NCBI GenBank assembly: GCA_951640165.1
Contig: OX621265.1
Coordinates: forward strand, 14,149,001 to 14,213,000
Direction: 5' to 3'
Origin: Pseudoips prasinana
Lineage: Eukaryota > Arthropoda > Insecta > Lepidoptera > Nolidae
DNA length: 64,000 nucleotides
Positions within the stretch are counted from its first letter, which is position 1, and every line of letters starts with the position of its first letter. The notes beneath the pieces were generated by a model. The model worked only from the letters and a program-made list of their open reading frames with translations, had not been told where the DNA came from and made no database searches. Both the position numbers and the translations under genes were made by a program. Below are positions 31,961 to 43,297 of this stretch, piece after piece.

Positions 31961-32378
31961 TAGGGTTGTTTGTTTTTACTAGAAATTAAGTATATTCAGG
32001 TCTATGAAGAATATCAAACAGTATTTTAGAAAGATGAAGAGTATTTTATTTATTTATTGTTTTAAATACATATTTTTAGAGCTTCTCGCACAGCTTACTA
32101 ATTTACAATCTTTTTTAAAAATTTCATACGCCTCATCACAATTATAACTGAAATTAAAATAAATGAGGAGCTCATTTTTTATGAAATTAGTAGATGCTCT
32201 TCTTCTATCCTCCCGCCACTTAGCATTCTTTACTGAAAAACCCAAAACTAAATAATGATTATATATTTTTGAATAAAAAAACAGTATTTTGTAGACTTCA
32301 TTTTAGTTCATCAGTAAAAACTATAATTTAGTCAAAAACAGTATAATACTGTTCAAAACAGTATAGTTGGCAGCGCTA
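31961..32378. mobile_element. hAT-like element with transposase remnant
   Basis: Ends TAGGGTTG and inverted TAGCGCTGCCAAC, flanked by gctgtaag (31953-31960) and gttgtaag (32379-32386), an 8-bp duplication with one mismatch. On the minus strand 32245-32054 reads GFSVK, REDRRRASTNFIKNELLIY, like the C-terminal part of hAT transposases. It shares both ends with 5592-6437. Confidence 0.75.
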
Positions 32379-32390
32379 GTTGTAAGTGAT

Positions 32391-32775
32391 TAGTGAGGTT
32401 AAGCACTTAGGCTGTGGTCAGTCTATGGATGGGTGATGGTTGCGATTCCTTGTTTCAGAGGGCACGTTAAGCTGACGGTCCATGTTGTAGTCGTTAGGTG
32501 ATAGGGGAAGGCGTGTAAGAGGCCCATTGGGCGGCTTGAATAACTCTGACACTAGGGTATCTACTGCCTGGTACCGGAGCAGCATACCCGCGTTCCCGGG
32601 ACTCCCCCATCAGGCGCCAAGAGAAGTCCACGGCAGGTAGGTTTAGTCGGTGCAAGTCCGACATACCCACCCGCAGACACTTTTTGCGGGTGGCATGCGA
32701 AGGCATTCCCCCTGCCTTATCAAAAAAAAGGGTATCTACTGCCTGTACGCTAAAGACAGAAAGACCTTCGTGTTC
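32391..32775 (+). repeat. 5S-rRNA-derived SINE split by P1
   Basis: gtgaggttaagcacttaggc, tggtcagtctatggatgggt and tgtgacatg-like body to ctctgacactagggta are the 5S-derived SINE, interrupted by P1 at 32571-32729. Confidence 0.75.
32571..32729 (+). mobile_element. P1 A-tailed retroposon, 16-bp TSD
   Basis: 159 bp ending ttatcaaaaaaaa. The flanks both read gggtatctactgcctg (32555-32570 and 32730-32745). Confidence 0.85.
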
Positions 32776-32924
32776 GAGATTTTTACCCAAGGAGACTTTC
32801 AATGTTTAGCTCAATAGAGGCGAGTATGCCTAGTAAATGAAACTACAAACAGCCAATCTATGAGGGCGTCTCCTTTGGGGCTCAATCTTCGGCTCACAGC
32901 GGTCACTGATGTGGAAAAGCAGGA

Positions 32925-33030
32925 AATAACTGTCATGGTTCATGAGGTACAGCCTGGTGACAGACGGATAGACTGACAGACAGCGGAGTCTTAATAATAG
33001 CCTTTGGGTACGAAACCCTAAAAGATCGGT
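32925..33030 (+). repeat. interspersed repeat fragment as at 27590-27955
   Basis: tcatggttcatgaggtacag, tggtgacagacggatag and tttgggtacgaaaccctaaa. Confidence 0.5.
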
Positions 33031-33132
33031 ATTTGGGGCCTTATCTCCAACTATTGTTCTACGAAAACTAATATTAATTAACATAAAAACAATTACATAA
33101 TTTATTTTTAGGGTTACAAACAAAATTCAATA

Positions 33133-33520
33133 CTAAATACTGGACATCCTTGAATACTTTCTTTCGCAGAAAACCAAACATATTTGCCTAATGTCTGTCC
33201 ATCTACCGGGAAACACATCGGATTCAGGATCGGCAATCAGGAGGGCGTTTAGCATACCAGCAAAATCCCTCAACAACCCATTAAGAGACCTAGGATTATC
33301 AAGAACTTCCGTAAGTTCTATATAAGAACGAGTATCCAAAGCGGCATTGCTAGGATCTTACCAAAAAATTTGCCTAGGAAGAGGAGGGGAACACTGACAG
33401 ACAGAGAAGGTGAGCGTTGATGCATCACAGGGGGCCCCCTTAAACCTACATGAGTCGCAAGTCTCAGACTGTGTCGAGTGTTCCCTCCTCTAACACGCGA
33501 TGGACCCGGTTTCCGCACGG
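33133..33520 (-). other. two short overlapping frames, unrecognised
   Basis: Minus-strand frames of 68 and 66 codons (one with RSYIELTEVLDNPRSLNGLL) have normal composition but no motif I can name. They may be a broken transposon gene. Confidence 0.25.
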
Positions 33521-33550
33521 TGAATCCATGGAATGCTAAAAATTAAGTCT

Positions 33551-33950
33551 TCCTTACTAATATTATAAATGCGAAAGTAACTCTTGTCTGTCCGTCGGTC
33601 GCGCTTTCACACCAAAACTACTGAACCAATTTAAATGAAATTTGGTACACAGATAGTGTAGACATTGAGAACGGACTACTTTTTAATTGAAAAAAAAAAG
33701 GTTGTAAGGCGGATGAAAAGTTGTTTGGAAGTATCGTCATTTTTAGATCTAAAATTATCTTGAAAGCTTAAATTATTGGGGTTTTGATTCGATATAAATA
33801 AATTTTCGATTCAAAGTTTGTAAAAGTTTTACCCTCAAGGGTGTAAATTAACAATAGGGAATAGGGGATGAAAGTTTGCATGGAAATATGTAAGGTTTAT
33901 GTGAATGTTTTATAAGTTTGCGACCATAGACAAAATATTACACATTAGAT
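33551..33950 (+). mobile_element. Helitron-D, 3'-truncated
   Basis: TCCTTACTAATATTATAAAT start, then aactactgaaccaattt and ttaccctcaagggtgtaaat, as in the minus-strand copy at 52982-54993. Confidence 0.75.
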
Positions 33951-33952
33951 GT

Positions 33953-34118
33953 GGCCTACGGTCTTACCCGCGTTAAACTTTGTAAACTATAGTCTATGTG
34001 TTATTCGGATATATGAGCTATATTACTTCAAAGTTTCATCTAAATCCGTCCTGTAGTTTTTGAGTGAAAGAGTAACAAACATCTATACATCCATACTCAC
34101 AAACTTTCGCATTTATAA
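33953..34118 (-). mobile_element. Helitron-C copy
   Basis: Degraded hairpin end (cctacggtcttacccgcg) through tatacatccatactcacaaa. It abuts the next Helitron. Confidence 0.65.
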
Positions 34119-34254
34119 TACTAGCTGTGCCCCGCGGTTCTACCCGCGATAATCTTTATAAATTATAGCCTATGTGTTAATCCCGGGTTTCATCTAACCT
34201 TATACCAAATTTTATTAAAATCGCTCCAGCCTTTTAGACGTGAAGAAGTAACAA

Positions 34255-35160
34255 GTTCCTCAGGGGAGTATATTAGGGCCACTCCTCTTTTTACTCTATA
34301 TTAATGACATGCCTAAAATTACATCCCATAAGTGTACGTTATTTGCTGATGATATTTCGGTGATGATTCCCGAAAACTGTAGCCCAGAAATTTCTGAAAA
34401 AACACTGAATGGGACGATTAAAACCATTACAGACTGGCTAGGTGAAAACAACTTGACAGTTAACATTCAAAAGACTAAGTTCGTTCAATTCAGGAACTAC
34501 AACAGCGTGACCAAAAATTTGACACTAAAATACTTAGACCAAGAAATTGAGGAAATAGACGAAACTACATTTTTAGGTAGTAGATTAGATAAGAACTGCA
34601 ATTGGAAAGCTCACATAAAATCGGTATGTACACGAATTAACAAATTCATATTCGCCCTTAAAAAAATCAGAAAACAAACCTGTGAAAAAACTGCCCTACT
34701 AGCCTACCATGGTTACGTGAGTTCAATTTTAAGATATGGCCTAATACTGTGGGGAAATTCCACAGACATAAACAAAGCTTTTATTTCCCAAAAGAAATGC
34801 ATCAGAGCGATATGTGGTGCCGGACCAATAGACATGTGTAAGCCTTTATTCAGAAAACTTAGGGTGTTAACGTTGACCTCTCTTTACATTCTGGAAATAG
34901 GAGTATTTGTAAAAAAACACCCGGACCTTTTCGAAGAAGTAAGCAAAAATAAAAAATATATATCACGAGATGTAACTAAATTACAACTACCTAAAACATC
35001 AACAACTCTTTTCAAAAGAAATTGTACATTTATGATTATTAAAATCTTTAACAAAATCCCTAGAGATATTAGAGAACTCCCATTAAGAAAATTTAAAACA
35101 CATCTAAACAAATGGCTTATAGAAAAATGTTATTATACTATAAAGGAATTTCTGACATAA
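34255..35160 (+). pseudogene. reverse transcriptase C-terminal half of a CR1/Jockey-type LINE
   Basis: The frame opens with VPQGS (RT motif B) and LLYIND, then FADD (motif C, about 34345-34356). The thumb region and conserved end follow, with YHGYVSSILRYGLILWGN, KKCIRAICG and FNKIPRDIRELP. About 300 residues remain of an ORF2 that would normally also hold an endonuclease and RT motifs A and earlier. No stop interrupts the retained part, so insertion may be recent. The closest relative here is the minus-strand copy at 40056-42157. Confidence 0.85.
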
Positions 35161-35444
35161 GACCATGATATTTATTCAACTAATAATAGTATTGCACCCA
35201 ATTTTAGAAATAAGTATTGACATTTTAGATTGTGTAGTGATGATTGACTTATATTATTGACATTTTTGAACTTAATTTAACTATAGACTGTATTGTGTAT
35301 TATAATTGTTATATTTCTGTGTTTCTATTTGATTGTGTTGATTAGTGAATTATATAATAAAAAAATATTATTCAATAAATTTGCATACCGAAGTATCGGT
35401 GAAACATGCTGTACCCATTGTAAAATGTATTTTGTACCATCTCT
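34255..35444 (+). mobile_element. 5'-truncated CR1/Jockey-type LINE, 7-bp TSD
   Basis: Flanked by gtaacaa at 34248-34254 and 35445-35451. Coding begins exactly at the insertion edge and a 3' UTR of 284 bp follows the stop. Confidence 0.85.
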
Positions 35445-35863
35445 GTAACAAACATACACACTCACACAGTCACACACTCGCAAACTTTCGCCTTTATAAT
35501 ATTAGTGTGATTAGTAGGATATTCTGAAGCACATTTACGGAGTGTGCAATGTGCGATAATGTGAGAAATGTGCGGATGAAATCGCGGGCACAGCTTGTAA
35601 GATAATCTGTCATTTATGCTTCTATACTAAACTTCGGTTACGAAGCTTCGCTTCATAAATCCCGTGTGCAAACACCTTTAGAATATAAGTATGAAAAAGC
35701 GGATTTATTAGCAGCCATTAGTGCAGTAGGCTGTTTCGTGTAGGCAATGTAACTGGTAAGTGTAGCCATTAATATATTGCCTATAGTGTTTAGAGATTGT
35801 ATGGAGGGTGTAAGGAACAGCATAACGTGAACGACTCTACTTAAGGAGCTCTTTCTACCTAGG

Positions 35864-36225
35864 ACATATATTTGTGTGCATGAACATGTCTGTTTGTCCT
35901 GAATCTGGGGGTATTCCTACTAATATTATAAACGCGAAAGTTTGTGAGTATGGATGGATGTTTGTTACTCTTTCACGTAAAAACTACTGAATGGATTTTA
36001 ATGAAACTTTACAATAATATAGCTTATACATCAGAATAACAAAGGCTATCATTTATAGAGTTTAACGCGGGTAAAACCGCGGGACACAGCTGGTTAGCTA
36101 CATAATTATGCATTTACAAAATATATATAGTATATGTCAGTAATCTGGTTTCCATAGTACAAGCTCTGCTTAGTTTGGGATCAGATGGCCGTGTGTAAAT
36201 AATGTCCCACGATATTATTATTATT
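35864..36225 (+). repeat. tSINE-4 split by a Helitron
   Basis: tgtgtgcatgaacatgtctg and tttgtcctgaatctgggg before 35915; tctggtttccatagtacaag to gatattattattattt after 36093. Confidence 0.85.
35915..36093 (+). mobile_element. Helitron-C nested in tSINE-4
   Basis: TCCTACTAATATTATAAACG start; 3' end gcgggtaaaaccgcgg plus gacacagCTGG, a one-base variant of CTAG. Confidence 0.85.
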
Positions 36226-36275
36226 TGTCACCTTAGCAGTCAGGATCACTTACCAAAGACCTACAGGTCACTCTT

Positions 36276-36580
36276 CTATTTAATCTTAGTGGTTTGTAAT
36301 CTAGGCCTTCGACTCGTCTTCTTCTTATCGTGTCTATGGTAAGAATTAAATTTAACTGCCCTTAATTGGGCACCGCTGACCGCTTTGGTTGAAGCGTCAT
36401 ACAAAGACTTAAGGGAATGAGAGACTGGACAGAAGGGACAAGCAGATAAATGAGCCTTACTTCGGGGTGACACGCCGCACTCGTAGATGTTTTGTGATGT
36501 AGGAATGTAACCCCATTTGCACATGTTTTCTTTGAATTTACCAACCTGGGTACGTGGTCTATTAAGAGTCCTCCAAATTA
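36276..36580 (-). pseudogene. non-LTR polymerase C-terminal fragment
   Basis: On the minus strand the frame reads CKWGYIPTSQNIYECG, then HLSACPFCPVS and SLYDASTKAVSGAQL. This resembles the cysteine-containing tail of RNase H-bearing LINE polyproteins (pattern KWGY...CGA...HLL.CP.C). Frame changes break the N-terminal side. No flanking duplication was found. Confidence 0.5.
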
Positions 36581-36884
36581 ATTTTCGTTAGTCTGTCTTT
36601 ACACCCTATAGTATTACGCATATAGTACCTACCTTTGTATTGCAAAGCCGCTTTAACAGAAGTTTATTATCACTTGCTCGTAAAACTACAATATAGAGTT
36701 GTCTCAAATGTCGACTTTATATTTAAAGATGATGATGCAGTCCTTTACAGTCCCACTGGTGAGGGCAACAGTCCCACTGGTGAGGGCCTCCTCACACAAT
36801 AAGAGTGCTAAGGCCATAGTCCAATACGGCTTCACATGACATCAAGAATATTTTTTATCTGTTTTTGTAAAGACTACGCTCGCA

Positions 36885-37024
36885 TACATATACATCTAAT
36901 AGACACAAATTACCTACATCCAGACTCGGAACAACTATTTATGGATCACACAAATAGTTGTCCGGCGCGGGATACGACCCCGGGACACGAAGCGGCGTTA
37001 GTTAGCCGCTGCGCCACACGTGCA
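36885..37024 (-). repeat. tSINE-1, 3'-truncated
   Basis: ccagactcggaacaactatt, ttgtccggcgcgggatac and the head complement ttagccgctgcgccacacgt. Confidence 0.8.
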
Positions 37025-37154
37025 CTACTATTCTGGACAACTCACTCTATTTTGGACATTTCACACGCATGCAGGTTTCCTCACGATGATTTCCTTCACC
37101 GTTTCAAGGAGGTACGAGATTTCTCAGACGCACATAAATTCAAAAAATGAGTGG

Positions 37155-37313
37155 TCTGACTGGTCGTCAGTCATCGGTTTTAAAAATAAATTCTTACGAA
37201 AAGTTGTCACGACACTTTTTGCAGCTGAGCGGGGTGCGCATGTCTCTCTCTCTCTTCCTCTCTCTCTCTTCCTCTCTCTCTCTTCCTCTCTCTCTCTTCC
37301 TCTCTCTCTCTTC

Positions 37314-37351
<38 letters not shown>

Positions 37352-37487
37352 TATAGAAAGCAAGCAACATTGTGGTGTCGCGACGATTATTTTTGTTGAG
37401 TGTTTACAGGTTTTTTGTACATCATAAATAATAAGAAATAACTTCGTTCCATCCGGGTGTCCCTTGACACCTCTCAAGTTGTTTTTT
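37155..37487 (+). repeat. repeat family with expanded CT tract
   Basis: Inverted relative of 17985-18275. The tract 37237-37351 is a (CT)n run with TTCC interruptions about every 16 bp. Open frames across it are low-complexity artefacts. Confidence 0.85.
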
Positions 37488-37489
37488 TA

Positions 37490-37737
37490 TATAATATCTA
37501 GGGACAATATCACACAGATCATCCTAGCCCCAAACTAAGCATAGCTTGTACTATGGGTACCAGGCGACGATATACATACTTATATAGATAGATAAATACT
37601 TATATACATAGAAAACATCCATGACTGAGAAACAAATATTCGTGCTCATCACACAAATATTTGCACTTACCGGGATTCGAACCCAGGACCACCAGCTTCG
37701 TAGGCAGGAGCACTACCAACTAGGCTACGGTGACCGT
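37490..37737 (-). repeat. tSINE-2, complete
   Basis: From atctagggacaatatcacac to the head complement ccaactaggctacggtgacc. Confidence 0.85.
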
Positions 37738-38319
37738 CTTTACTTTTGTTTATTCAGTGATACATTGACAGTGTAGTAATAAAACGCGTGATTTTTTTCC
37801 TTTCGTAAGAAACTGGCCCTTACGGGGCTGATAACGCCTTGATACGAGGTTTTTCTGCAAGTTTGTGCAGATCGGATTAGATAACTGATCTGCTCATGGT
37901 ACTTATGGTTACTACACCACCAAAGAGTCCCTGACACCAATGTATTTTTTTCAGAATCAGAATCTTTATTTGTTGACATAGGTCAAATTACAACAAGTTG
38001 TGAGATATTACAAACAGGCAGATCCTCTCTGTTTTGCCCAGAGGCGTACAAATATTGTATTTAATTAACTAATAATATTACAAATACATTGGTTACAATA
38101 ATTAATTTAAATATAAAAATGTCAAAATACGTATTACATGTCATTCTAAATATTAATGTCGAATAAATTCATAATTGTCAACGTAGGTGAGTTGATGTAC
38201 AATTTTTTGAGGCAGTAATTATAGAATTGTCGTCTAAATAATCCTTCAATGAATAATAGTATTTATTGATGACAGGGACCAACACGTCAGTCAAATTTAC
38301 CCCAGTTTACTTTAATGTC

Positions 38320-38525
38320 AGAGTTATTGTAGCCCCCCAGTAGGCCTCTGACATGTCTTATCAACCGGTGTCAACTACTACAACCGGGACTGACAGCTTA
38401 ACTTGCCCTACGAGAGACGCTAAGAAATTAAACCACTTACCAGTCATCCATCTATAGACTGACCGCATGCCTGGGTGCTTTACCTCACCGATCACTTCCG
38501 GGCAGGTGAGAGCAAATGGCTGTAA
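38320..38525 (-). repeat. 5S-rRNA-derived SINE
   Basis: Reverse copy: tagactgaccgcatgcctgg and tttacctcaccgatcacttc are the complement of the 5S-like block. Confidence 0.7.
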
Positions 38526-38960
38526 CATTTATAATATTATATTAGTAGGATAATTGTTGATTATTGGAAAGGGGCAGAACTAAATGTGTTACAGGAAAAC
38601 GCGGAAGGGCGCGCTATTTGATTTGACCAATGAGCGCTTGCGGTGGCGGAGATATGGCTGTGTATGAGATGGGTCTACAAATTTTGCGTAAGTCGATACC
38701 ACGACGTCGTCGTATCGGCCAACATAGTGTATGCGATGATATTATATTATAGGTATTAGTACCCTCAACCGGCGAGCATGTATTATGAATATAATGACAG
38801 TCAGTAATGACAGTGAAGAGGCAACAGAGGTGTGCAAAGGTCGTGACTAATGGATTTCCGACTCAAATATTATTGTCTATTCTCGACTACCACCCAATTA
38901 TTTATTTATTTAGGTACCCAATTTATATGCAAGTTTAAATGAAGCAACGTTTTATTTTCT
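38526..38960. other. unrecognised stretch
   Basis: A possibly single-copy stretch with gcgcgctatttgatttgacc and aatgagcgcttgcggtggcg. No gene found. Confidence 0.4.
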
Positions 38961-38961
38961 A

Positions 38962-39160
38962 CTAGCTGTGCCCGCGACTTCGTCCGCGTGTTAATTAGTT
39001 TTTTAGTAAAATAAAAGACTTTTTCTTAAATAAAATTAGCCTAAGTTACTCCTTATTACATCAGGTACCTGCCAATAAAAGTCCCGTCAAAATCGGTCCA
39101 GCCGTTTCAGAGATTAGCCGGAACAAACAGACAGACAGACAGACAAAAATTGTAAAAAAT
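38962..39160 (-). mobile_element. Helitron-E
   Basis: CTAGctgtgcccgcgacttc at the left, then gtcaaaatcggtccagccgt and a GACA run. Confidence 0.65.
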
Positions 39161-39740
39161 GTTATTTTGGTGTATGTACCGTATATATATTCATATTTAT
39201 GTAGCAGAAATCGGTTATTTGAATATTACAAACAGACACTCCAATTTTATTTATTTGTATAGATGGAGGATAAGACGACATCAAAGTCAATGCGCGAGGC
39301 GATGCGACGTTGCCATTTTTCTTAAATGCACGCATGATTAGAAATGTAAAATGATTAACACTTTTTAATAATAGTCATAAAAAACCACTTTGTTTCAATT
39401 TAGAAGTTGTAGACTTTTATCAACGACAAAAACTGAAAAGTGACTAAAATATTACTGAAATCAAATTGACTGAAAATGACCATTTTTGATAGTTAATGAC
39501 CATTTTTGACCAATTTGACCGTAAATGACAGTCAGTCTAATTCAGTCACTTTAGTCATTTTCAACACTAGTGCCTACCCCTCTGGGAAACACGCGTGAGT
39601 CTGTGTATGTATTGTGAAAGAATTGGCGTCACATACATTTCATCCCAGATTTATTATAAGAAATGATAACATGTCACATGTTCACATCATATGCGACACA
39701 TCATATGTTTTTTTATTATAACTTCCTTTAAATAATAATA
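39161..39740. other. unrecognised AT-rich stretch
   Basis: Repeated words such as tgaccatttttga and taatgaccatttttgacc occur near 39475-39545, but no gene. Confidence 0.4.
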
Positions 39741-40055
39741 GATAAGATAAGATAAGTCTTTATTTGCCTTAAACATGGTATGATGGTGTTACAAATGGTT
39801 ACATATTGTGTTCCACATGTTTAGCTTACAAAAAAATGTAAAAATTGCATGCAAAATAATTAATAATATATGTCAATATACAAATAAAACTTAAAATTTA
39901 TACAATATAATCACAATAATTAATTAATCTGGTAATATTAATTCAATATAATTGTAAAAATTGGTCAAGATCAAATTTTAAACATTATTAAGTATGCATA
40001 TAGTTAAATATTAAAAAATTACATTGTGTGCATATTATTCTTTAAAAAGTTCATT

Positions 40056-42040
40056 TTATTTTAAATCCTTGATGTCATAGAAATTATGAATGCTGAGCCA
40101 TTTGTACAATTTGTTTTTAAATAAGTTTTTGTTGTTTATTAATTTTAACTCTTTGGGTATCTTGTTGTATATTCTAACACACATTGCAAGACAACTTTTA
40201 GAATACTTATCTGATTTAGGAATGTCTTGTAATACCAGTCTGTGTGCATCCCTTTTTAATCTCGAATTTATTTCATAAGCTTTTTGAAACAATGTTTTAT
40301 TATTATACACAAAGTTACAAATTTCATACATGTAGAGACAAGGAAGTGGTAATATGCCTAGACTCTTAAAGAGTGGTTCACATGACATATCAGGACGGAT
40401 TCCACCAATAGCCCTAACGCATTTTTTTTGGGCAATGAATACTCTATTTTTATCTGTGCTGTTTCCCCATATCATCAGTCCATAACGTAATATGGATTCG
40501 ATATAGGCGTGGTACGATATAATAGCCGTTTTCTTATTTACGACGTTCTTAACTTGACTAAGGGCATATACAAATTTGTTAATCCTATTACATAAATTAT
40601 CTATGTGAATTTTCCAATTTAAGCCCTCGTCTATAAGTAATCCCAAGAATTTAGTTTGTGCGACTTCTTTCAATCTGTCGATATTTAGTTTAAAATTATA
40701 TTTGATATGTTTGGATTTGTTAAATTGAATTAAATTGGATTTATCTAAATTAATTTTTAGTTTATTAGTCTGAAGCCATTCTAAGATTTTGTCAATAGTG
40801 TTGTTAATTTCCATTTCATGGTCAGATATAGAATTATACTTTTTATCAGATGTCACAATAATCGAAATGTCATCTGCAAATAATATGCATTTATGATTAA
40901 TAACCGAGGTTATTATTTATATTATATATTTTATTTTATTTATATTATACATAAATGACATACATTTATGTATAATATAAATAAAATTGGGCCTAATACG
41001 CTTCCCTGTGGAACACCGCGTTTATTTTCTCGGAATATCGATGAGTAAGAAGTCAGCACATTGCCATCAACTTTATTAATGACAACACATTGCTTTCGAC
41101 TACTAATATAGGACGAAATCCATTTTGATGCTAGCCCTCTGATACCAATGATTTCTAGCTTTTGCAATAAAATATCATGTTCAACAAAGTCAAAAGCTTG
41201 AGATAGATAAAAAAAAAGGCCTGTAGTTAAATAATTGTTATTAATATTATTTAGAACATGGCTGAGAAGATTAAATATAGCCAATGTCGTCGACTTGTCC
41301 TTTTGAAAGCCAAACTGTTCATTTGCTAATATTTTATATTTAGTGCAAAAATCTACAAGTCTTTTATGCATACACTTCTCGAATATTTTAGACAGAATAG
41401 GTATAAGAGTGATTGGGCGATAGTTTTTAGCATCATTTTTGTCACCTTTTTTGTACAATGGTTTTACAATCGACAATTTTAAGGCCTCTGGGAACAATCC
41501 TGAAGAAAATGAGAGATTAATCAAATATGTTAAAATGGGAGTCAGTTGTAAATTACAAGATTTGATTATCTTGGTACTGATTCCATCATACCCTTCCGAG
41601 TTAGTATTTTTCAGAGCAATAATCTCTTTTCTTACCTCATCTTCAGTCATAGGGCTAAGATACATAGAATTAGCAATTGTCATATTATGAATGTCATTAT
41701 GATAAGTATTATTATTATAAAATGTCACGGCATTTGTAGAGTCAATAAAATGATTATTAAAGGCGGTCGCTATGTCAGTGGCATTTGTCAGTAGTTGATT
41801 ATTCATCAGTAATTCAGTAATATTATTGTCACTTTTTACGCGCCCAATTTCATGATTTATGACTGACCACGTAGCTCTACATTTGTTTTGGCTCTTCGTT
41901 ATAAAGTTAATATTAGAGTTCATTTTTGATCTAAAAATACACCTTTTCAAAATATTTGAATATTTTGTATATTTTTTTTTATTTATTGTAGTTTTATTTT
42001 TATAATAAGTAAAGCTAATAAGTAAAGTAAATATAATAAG
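40056..42040 (-). pseudogene. reverse transcriptase of the CR1/Jockey-type LINE, broken
   Basis: The first part (42157 to 40940, 405 codons; the first 35 or so are flank) holds NTNSEGYDGIS, LYKKGDKNDAKNYRPIT, NEQFGFQKDKST, motif A and GVPQGSVLGP. The second part (40856 to 40056, 266 codons) continues after FADDISIIV with NLIQFNKSKH, YHAYIESILRYGLMIWGN and YNKIPKELK. Two lesions: motif A reads FFYLSQAFD, so the first catalytic aspartate is Tyr (residue 317 of the first part). A perfect fold-back (40933-40987) also inserts after LYIN and stops the frame just before motif C. Apart from these the protein is well kept. Confidence 0.85.
40933..40987. repeat. perfect 25-bp palindrome inside the RT gene
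   Basis: Arm 40933-40957 and arm 40963-40987 are exact reverse complements around acata. The right arm is the native RT coding for ILFILYINM-like sequence; the left arm is its inverted copy. Confidence 0.97.
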
Positions 42041-42050
42041 AAATACATTT

Positions 42051-42450
42051 ATTTCAGACTTTGGTCCATAATTTAGTAGTAACAATGTTCTTAACCTAGT
42101 GAGAGTGTGTAGATTCTGCAATAACGCAGACGAAACACCTCTATCACTGTGAGCCACTGATGCATAAACGTAACACCTTCCTGGGCCAACACTTCTTGCA
42201 CCAGGACGATGTTATCGATACTCCTGCCAAAAATATTCTGCAATTTATCTATGTTGCAGGGTTAGACAGGGAAGTATAGTTGGAGCGGCGAGCACAATAG
42301 TTCATCACTGGACACAGTGTTACCAGGTCCTCCGGGGACTGGAAATAGCCGTCACCAGAAGAATAAGAATAACCTAGTGTTAGCAAAAATACAGATCACG
42401 AGTAGTTAGTAACAATGTTCTTAGCCTAATGTTAGTACAGGGTACAATTA
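42051..42450. other. unrecognised stretch with a direct repeat
   Basis: gtaacaatgttcttaaccta (42071) and gtaacaatgttcttagccta (42408) repeat; the second belongs to the 3' UTR of the LINE fragment that follows. Confidence 0.5.
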
Positions 42451-42452
42451 CG

Positions 42453-42690
42453 TCAGGCGCTTGATCTCGTGTGAAGGTCTATCCAGTGAGCCATCAGTAA
42501 CGAGCCCCAGCGGCTGGCACACGCGGCCAGAATGCCGCTGGGGCTGCTGCGTACCCGCGCCATTATCGATGCACAGCTCTTACGCATGATGGCGTGGAAG
42601 CCGTCCACGTGCGCCTCTGCGAACATGCCACACGCGCTACAATAGCGCGGCAGCCCCATCAACACCCTGAACGCGTTGTTATCTATCTTC
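42453..42690 (-). pseudogene. non-LTR retrotransposon C-terminal fragment
   Basis: The frame reads NNAFRVLMGLPRYCSACGMF, AEAHVDGFHAIMRKSCASIM, then a tail with WDSP-like RWGSLLMAHW. I recall this as the usual end of a lepidopteran LINE polymerase, without an exact clade. Only about 75 residues remain; the rest lies nowhere nearby. Confidence 0.55.
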
Positions 42691-42930
42691 TATCTATCTA
42701 CATATATAAAATCAATGCCACTTTTCGTTGTAATGTTATAACTCAACAACGCCTTTACCGATTTGGGTAATTTTGGTCTTGAATTATTCGTGGCAGTCCA
42801 GGGTTTGTACGTAGAGAAAATTTAAAAAAAGTCTTGAAAAAGTGTAAAATCAACATCTTTCTGTACTCCCATGTACAAACAATTTGTACTAATACTTAAA
42901 AGCGTAGCGAAGCACGTACCGGGCCGCTAG
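42690..42930 (+). mobile_element. Helitron-F
   Basis: Starts tctatctacatatataaaat, carries aatgccacttttcgttgtaa, and ends agcacgtaccgggccgCTAG followed by T. Confidence 0.75.
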
Positions 42931-42937
42931 TATATAC

Positions 42938-43040
42938 CTACTCGTATATAAAAATCAATGCCACTTTTCGTTGTAATGTTATAAGTTATAACTCAACAAT
43001 AGTGTGCCGATTTGGCTAATTTTGGTCTTGAATTATTCGT
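42938..43040 (+). repeat. Helitron-F 5' fragment
   Basis: aaaatcaatgccacttttcg and cttgaattattcgtggaagt; no 3' terminus. Confidence 0.7.
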
Positions 43041-43297
43041 GGAAGTCCAGGGAAGGGAAGGTGCGTGTATTTAGCCCACAAACTGCACGTGTAGAAGGTC
43101 TCACAGTATATATAAATGATATTCAAATTTTATTCTCAATCTACGCCCTTGCGTTTTATAAACCCAGTATCGCCTTATAGCGTATAAGTATCGTAATCTG
43201 ATTTTAAATACGTACTCAATTTTATAGTTACACCTACTGGCAATATCGGTCTTCGATTACAAGTAGGGTCTCTCCAACTAAAGAAGTCACGGTCTTA

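Larger units (their letters stand above)
34121..35518 (-). mobile_element. Helitron-C with nested CR1-type LINE
   Basis: CTAGctgtgccccgcggttc at the left; after the LINE it resumes acatacacactcac and ends tataatattagtgtga. Confidence 0.8.
39741..42050 (-). mobile_element. CR1/Jockey-type LINE, 5'-truncated, inactivated
   Basis: The minus-strand 3' end is a CTTAT/TTATC microsatellite (plus strand gataagataagataa), typical of CR1-like tails. About 2.3 kb, covering the RT domain but not the endonuclease. The 5' limit near 42050 is estimated from where protein similarity stops. Confidence 0.75.

Noticed and set aside
37020..37477. Open frames of 135 and 117 codons over the CT tract
   Set aside because: Both are low-complexity translation of a microsatellite (Ser/Leu or Arg/Glu runs).
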